Below, piece after piece: positions 58,201 through 64,000 of a DNA stretch of 64,000 bases. The translations under genes and the position numbers were made by a program. Source of the DNA: Lota lota. Taxonomy: Eukaryota > Chordata > Actinopteri > Gadiformes > Lotidae. Positions within the stretch are counted from its first letter, which is position 1; each line of letters starts with the position of its first letter. The notes beneath the pieces were generated by a model. The model was not told where the DNA came from and did no database searches. It was given only the letters and a program-made list of their open reading frames with translations. The DNA lies in assembly GCA_026745465.1 (NCBI GenBank), contig JACYXH010000317.1:20001-84000 (forward strand), read 5' to 3'.

Positions 58201-61200
58201 ACCTAACCGGGTAGCTGTGTTGTTAAACCTAACCGGGTACCTAACCGGGTAGTCGTGTTGTTAAACCTAACCGGGTAGCCGTGTTGCTAAACCAAACCGG
58301 GTATCTGTGTAGTTAAACCTAACCGGGTAGCTTTGTTGTTAAACCTAACCGGGTAGCTGTGTTGTTAAACCTAACCGGGTAGCTGTGATGTTAAACCTAA
58401 CCGGGTAGCTGTGTTGTTTAACCTAACCGGGTACCTAACCGGGTAGTCGTGTTGTTAAACCTAACCGGGTAGCTGTGTTGTTAAACCTAACCAGGTAGCT
58501 GTGATGTTAAACCTAACCAGGTAGCTGTGTTGTTTAACCTAACCGGGTAGCTGTGTGGTTAAACCTAACCGGGCAGCTGTGTGGTTAATCCTAACCGTTT
58601 AGCTGTGTTGTTAAACCTAACCGGTTAGCTGTATTGTTAAACCTAACCGGGTAGCTGTGATGTTAAACCTAACCGGGTAGCTGTGATGTTAAACCTAACC
58701 GGGTAGCTGTGTTGTTAAACCTAACCGGGTAGCTGTGATGTTAAACCTAACCGGGTAGCTGTGTTGTTAAACCTAACCGGTTAGCTGTGTTGTAAAACCT
58801 AACCGGGTAGCCGTGTTGCTAATCCAAACCGGGTAGCTGTTTTGTTAAACCTAACCGGGTACCTAACCGGGTAGCAGTGTTGTTAAACCTAACCGGGTAG
58901 CCGTGTTGCTAAACCAAACTGGGTAGCTGTGTTGTTAAACCTAACCGGGTAGCAGTGTTGTTAAACCTAACCGGGTAGATGTGTTGTTAAACCTAACCGG
59001 GTAGCTGTGTTGTTAAACCTAACCGGGTAGCTGTGTTGTTAAACCTAACCGGGTAGCTGTGTTGTTAAACCTAACCGGGTAGCTGTGTTGTTAAACCTAA
59101 CCAGGTAGCCGTGTTGCTAAACCAAACCGGGTAGCTGTGTTGTTAAACCTAACCGGGTACCTAACCGGGTAGCCGTGTTGTTAAACCTAACCGGGTAGCC
59201 GTGTTGCTAAACCAAACCGGGTAGCCGTGTTGTTACACCTAACCAGGTAGCCGTGTTGTTAAATCTAACAGGGTAGCCGTGTTGTTTAACCTAACTGGGC
59301 AGCTGTGTTGGTAATGCTAACCGGGTAGCTGTGTTATTAAACATAACCGTGTAGCTGTGTTGTTAAACCTAACCGGGTAGCTGTGATGTTAAACCTAACC
59401 GGGTAGCTGTGTTGTTAAACCTAACCGGGTAGCTGTGTTGTTAAACCTAACTGGGTAGCTGTATTGTTAAACCTAACCGGGTAGCAGTGTTGCTAAACCT
59501 AAACAGGTAGCTGTGTTGTTAAACCTAACCGGGTACCTAACCGGGTAGTCGTGTTGTTAAACCTAACCGGGTAGCCGTGTTGCTAAACCAAACCGGGTAG
59601 CTGTGTAGTTAATCCTAACCGTTTAGCTGTGTTGTTAAACCTGACCGGGTAGCTGTATTGTTAAACCTAACCGGGTAGCTGTGATGTTAAACCTAACCGG
59701 ATAGCTGTGTTGTTAAACCTAACCGGGTAGCTGTATTGTTAAACCTAACCGGGTAGCAGTGTTGCTAAAACTAAACGGGTAGCTGTGTTATTAAACATAA
59801 CCGTGTAGCTGTGTTGTTAAACCTAACCGGGTAGCTGTGATGTTAAACCTAACCGGGTAGCTGTGTTGTTTAACCTAACCGGGTAGCTGTGTGGTTAAAC
59901 CTAACCGGGCAGCTGTGTGGTTAATCCTAACCGTTTAGCTGTGTTGTTAAACCTAATCGGGTAGCTGTGATGTTAAACCTAACCGGGTAGCTGTGTTGTT
60001 AAACCTAACCGGGTAGCTGTATTGTTAAACCTAACCGGGTAGCAGTGTTGCTAAACCTAACCGGGTAGCTGTGTTGTTAAACCTAACCGGGTACTTAACC
60101 GGGTAGTCGTGTTGTTAAACCTAACCAGGTAGCCGTGTTGCTAAACCAAACGGGGTATCTGTGTAGTTAAACCTAACCGGGTAGCTGTGTTGTTAAACCT
60201 AACCGGGTAGCTGTGTTGTTAAACCTAACCGGGTAGCTGGGATGTTAAACCTAACCGGGTAGCTGTGTTGTTTAACCTAACCGGGTACCTAACCGGGTAG
60301 TCGTGTTGTTAAACCTAACCGGGTAGCCGTGTTGCTAAACCAAACCGGGTAGCTGTGTAGTTAAACCTAACCGGGTAGCTGTGTTGTTAAACCTAACCGC
60401 GTAGCTGTGTTGTTAAACCTGACCGGGTAGCTGTGTTGTTAAACCTAATCGGGTAGCTGTGATGTTAAACCTAACCGGGTAGCTGTGTTGTTAAACCTAA
60501 CCGGGTAGCTGTATTGTTAAACCTAACCGGGTAGCAGTGTTGCTAAACCTAACCGGGTAGCTGTGTTGTAAACCTAACCGGGTACCTAACCGGGTAGCCG
60601 TGTTGTTAAACCTAACCGGGTAGCCGTGTTGCTAAACCAAACCGGGTAGCCGTGTTGTTAAACCTAACCGGGTAGCCGTGTTGTTAAACCTAACCGGGTA
60701 GCCGTGTTGTTACACCTAAACAGGTAGCAGTGTTGTTAAATCTAACAGGGTAGCCGTGTTGTTTAACCTAACCGGGCAGCTGTGTTGGTAATGCTAACCG
60801 GGAAGCTGTGTTATTAAACATAACCGTGTAGCTGTGTTGTTAAACCTAACCGGGTAGCTGTGATGTTAAACCTAACCGGGTAGCTCTGTTGTTAAACCTA
60901 ACCGGGTAGCTGTGTGGTTAAACCTAACCGGGCAGCTGTGTGGTTAATCCTAACCGTTTAGCTGTGTTGTTAAACCTGACCGGGTAGCTGTATTGTTAAA
61001 CCTAACCGGGTAGCTGTGATGTTAAACCTAACCGGGTAGCTGTGTTGTTAAACCTAACCGGGTAGCTGCATTGTTAAACCTAACCGGGTAGCAGTGTTGC
61101 TAAACCTAAACGGGTAGCTGTGTTGTTAAACCTAACCGGGTACCTAACCGGGTAGTCGTGTTGTTAAACCTAACCGGGTAGCCGTGTTGCTAAACCAAAC

Positions 61201-64000
61201 CGGGTAGCTGTGTTGTTAAACCTAACCGGGTAGCTGTGTTGTTAAACCTAACCGGGTAGCTGTGTTGTTAAACCTAACCAGGTAGCCGTGTTGCTAAACC
61301 AAACCGGGTAGCTGTGTTGTTAAACCTAACCGGGTAGCTGTGTTGTTAAACCTAACCAGGTAGCCGTGTTGCTAAACCAAACCGGGTAGCTGTGTTGTTA
61401 AACCTAACCGGGTACCTAACCGGGTAGCCGTGTTGTTAAACCTAACTGGGTAGCTGTGTTGCTAAACCAAACCGGGTAGCCGTGTTGTTACACCTAAACA
61501 GGTAGCAGTGTTGTTAAATCTAACAGGGTAGCCGTGTTGTTTAACCTAACTGGGCAGCTGTGTTGGTAATGCTAACCGGGTAGCTGTGTTATTAAACATA
61601 ACCGTGTAGCTGTGTTGTTAAACCTAAACGGGTAGCTGTGATGTTAAACCTAACCGGGTAGCTGTGTTGTTAAACCTAACCGGGTAGCTGTGTTGTTAAA
61701 CCTAACTGGGTAGCTGTATTGTTAAACCTAACCGGGTAGCAGTGTTGCTAAACCTAAACAGGTAGCTGTGTTGTTAAACCTAACCGGGTACCTAACCGGG
61801 TAGTCGTGTTGTTAAACCTAACCGGGTAGCCGTGTTGCTAAACCAAACCGGGTAGCTGTGTAGTTAATCCTAACCGTTTAGCTGTGTTGTTAAACCTGAC
61901 CGGGTAGCTGTATTGTTAAACCTAACCGGGTAGCTGTGATGTTAAACCTAACCGGATAGCTGTGTTGTTAAACCTAACCGGGTAGCTGTATTGTTAAACC
62001 TAACCGGGTAGCAGTGTTGCTAAAACTAAACGGGTTTGCTGTGTTATTAAACATAACCGTGTAGCTGTGTTGTTAAACCTAACCGGGTAGCTGTGATGTT
62101 AAACCTAACCGGGTAGCTGTGTTGACCTAACCGGGTAGCTGTGTGGTTAAACCTAACCGGGCAGCTGTGTGGTTAATCCTAACCGTTTAGCTGTGTTGTT
62201 AAACCTAATCGGGTAGCTGTGATGTTAAACCTAACCGGGTAGCTGTGTTGTTAAACCTAACCGGGTAGCTGTATTGTTAAACCTAACCGGGTAGCAGTGT
62301 TGCTAAACCTAACCGGGTAGCTGTGTTGTTAAACCTAACCGGGTACTTAACCGGGTAGTCGTGTTGTTAAACCTAACCGGGTAGCCGTGTTGCTAAACCA
62401 AACGGGGTATCTGTGTAGTTAAACCTAACCGGGTAGCTGTGTTGTTAAACCTAACCGGGTAGCTGTGTTGTTAAACCTAACCGGGTAGCTGGGATGTTAA
62501 ACCTAACCGGGTAGCTGTGTTGTTTAACCTAACCGGGTACCTAACCGGGTAGTCGTGTTGTTAAACCTAACCGGGTAGCCGTGTTGCTAAACCAAACCGG
62601 GTAGCTGTGTAGTTAAACCTAACCGGGTAGCTGTGTTGTTAAACCTAACCGCGTAGCTGTGTTGTTAAACCTGACCGGGGTAGCTGTGTGTTAAACCTAA
62701 TCGGGTAGCTGTGATGTTAAACCTAACCGGGTAGCTGTGTTGTTAAACCTAACCGGGTAGCTGTGTTGTTAAACCTAACCGGGTAGCAGTGTTGCTAAAC
62801 CTAACCGGGTAGCTGTGTTGTTAAACCTAACCGGGTACCTAACCGGGTAGTCGTGTGTAAACCTAACTGGGTAGCCGTGTTGCTAAACCAAACCGGGTAG
62901 CTGTGTTGTTAAACCTAACCGGGTAGCCGTGTTGTTAAACCTAACCGGGTAGCCGTGTTGTTACACCTAAACAGGTAGCAGTGTTGTAAATCTAACAGGG
63001 TAGCCGTGTTGTTAACCTAACCGGGCAGCTGTGTTGGTAATGCTAACCGGGAAGCTGTGTTATTAAAACATAACCGTGTAGCTGTGTTGTTAAACCTAAC
63101 CGGGTAGCTGTGATGTTAAACCTAACCGGGTAGCTCTGTTGTAACCTAACCGGGTAGCTGTGTGGTTAAACCTAACCGGGCAGCTGTGTGGTTAATCCTA
63201 ACCGTTTAGCTGTGTTGTTAAACCTGACCGGGTAGCTGTATTGTTAAACCTAACCGGGTAGCTGTGATGTTAAACCTAACCGGGTAGCTGTGTTGTTAAA
63301 CCTAACCGGGTAAGCTGCATTGTTAAACCTAACCGGGTAGCAGTGTTGCTAAACCTAAACGGGTTAGCTGTCTTGTTAAACCTAACCGGGTACCTACCGG
63401 GTAGTCGTGTTGTTAAACCTAACGCGGGTAGCCGTGTTGCTAAACCAAACCCGGGTAGCTGTGTTGTTAAACCGAACCGGGTAGCTGTGTTGTTAAACCT
63501 AACCGGGAAGCTGGTGTTGTTAAACCTAACCAGGTAGCAGTGTTGGCTAAACCAAACCGGGTAGCTGTGTTGTTAAACCTAACCGGGTACCTAACCGGGT
63601 AGTCGTGTTGTTAAACCTAACTGGGTAGCTGTGTTGCTAAACCAAACCGGGTAGCCGTGTTGTTACACCTAAACAGGTAGCAGTGTTGTTAAATCTAACA
63701 GGGTAGCCGTGTTGTTTAACCTAACTGGGCAGCTGTGTTGGTAATGCTAACCGGGTAGCTGTGTTATTAAACATAACCGTGTAGCTGTGTTGTTAAACCT
63801 AACCGGGTAGCTGTGATGTTAAACCTAACCGGGTAGCTGTGTTGTTAAACCTAACCGGGTAGCTGTGTTGTTAAACCTAACTGGGTAGCTGTATTGTTAA
63901 ACCTAACCGGGTAGCAGTGTTGCTAAACCTAAACAGGTAGCTGTGTTGTTAAACCTAACCGGGTACCTAACCGGGTAGTCGTGTTGTTAAACCTAACCGG
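46294..64000 (+). repeat. 26-bp satellite array with higher-order structure
   Basis: About 17.7 kb, some 680 units, continuing beyond the window. The unit is 26 bp: GGGTAGCTGTGTTG followed by TTAAACCTAACC. Common variants are AGCCGTG, AGTCGTG, AGCAGTG, GTGATG, GTATTG, GTGTGG and GCTAAACCAAACC. Shortened 12-bp units (GGGTACCTAACC) lack the central 14 bases and recur every few hundred bp, usually followed by the AGTCGTG then AGCCGTG/GCTAAACCAAACC variants. Larger repeats are visible: 52111-54070 recurs at 55821-57780 (offset 3,710 bp), and markers at 60091 and 60237 recur at 62343 and 62489 (offset 2,252 bp). All frames contain stops in the standard unit, so it is not coding. Confidence 0.98.

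Noticed and set aside
63343..63537. Open frame in the satellite
   Set aside because: It is produced by indel-rich units; the standard unit has stops in all frames.
46294..64000. Telomere-like array, because the reverse strand contains GGTTAGG
   Set aside because: The unit is 26 bp and has no (TTAGGG)n run; only a short coincidental overlap.
46294..64000. CRISPR array
   Set aside because: Units are directly contiguous without unique spacers, and the context is a vertebrate genome.

Overview
The window is vertebrate nuclear DNA, almost certainly from a ray-finned (teleost) fish. It has intron-rich genes with canonical GT-AG junctions, very long (CA)n/(GT)n tracts, tRNA-derived SINEs with a teleost-type tail, Ty3/gypsy LTR elements, and a tandem pair of MOV10-family helicase genes next to a RhoA/RhoC-type GTPase gene. 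MOV10 and RHOC are also neighbours in the human genome, so the block looks like conserved microsynteny. The species cannot be named from sequence alone.

Layout. 1-4603: repeat-rich DNA with no confidently recognised gene; a possible exon end at the left edge, a possible 51-bp exon, three dinucleotide tracts and a solo LTR. 4604-17980 (+): MOV10 copy 1, 18 recognisable exons, no frame-breaking lesion, but unresolved at the 5' end, missing part of the 1B barrel, truncated at the C-terminus and carrying altered helicase motifs III, V and VI. Its introns hold a decayed Ty3/gypsy chromodomain element (6985-11047, TSD GCAAA) with a solo LTR nested inside it, another solo LTR (12756-13301), decayed antisense coding-like segments, and a 30-bp minisatellite that has amplified the 3' splice site of one exon. 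18941-33730 (+): MOV10 copy 2, 23 exons, about 1,061 aa, all helicase motifs intact and the C-terminus ending WRNEL as in human MOV10. 35821-39714 (-): a complete 193-aa RhoA/RhoC-type GTPase in four coding exons. 39715-46293: its long upstream region, crowded with dinucleotide tracts. 46294 to the window end: about 17.7 kb of one 26-bp satellite with higher-order structure.

How the genes work. MOV10 is a UPF1-like superfamily 1 5'-to-3' RNA helicase linked to Argonaute/miRNA function, mRNA decay and restriction of retroelements and RNA viruses. Copy 2 should be the working enzyme. Copy 1 keeps Walker A and the DEAG box but has lost the motif VI arginine and key motif III and V residues, so it may be a maintained non-helicase paralogue. 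The Rho GTPase is an independent cytoskeletal switch convergently placed downstream of copy 2.

The best candidate for something undescribed is the minisatellite at 15251-15970. Each 30-bp unit carries a polypyrimidine-CAG acceptor, and reading stays open in the exon's own frame, so alternative acceptor choice could add multiples of 10 residues between helicase motifs III and IV of copy 1. All exon models were made by eye from reading frame, splice sites and paralogue comparison; no alignment or transcript data were used.
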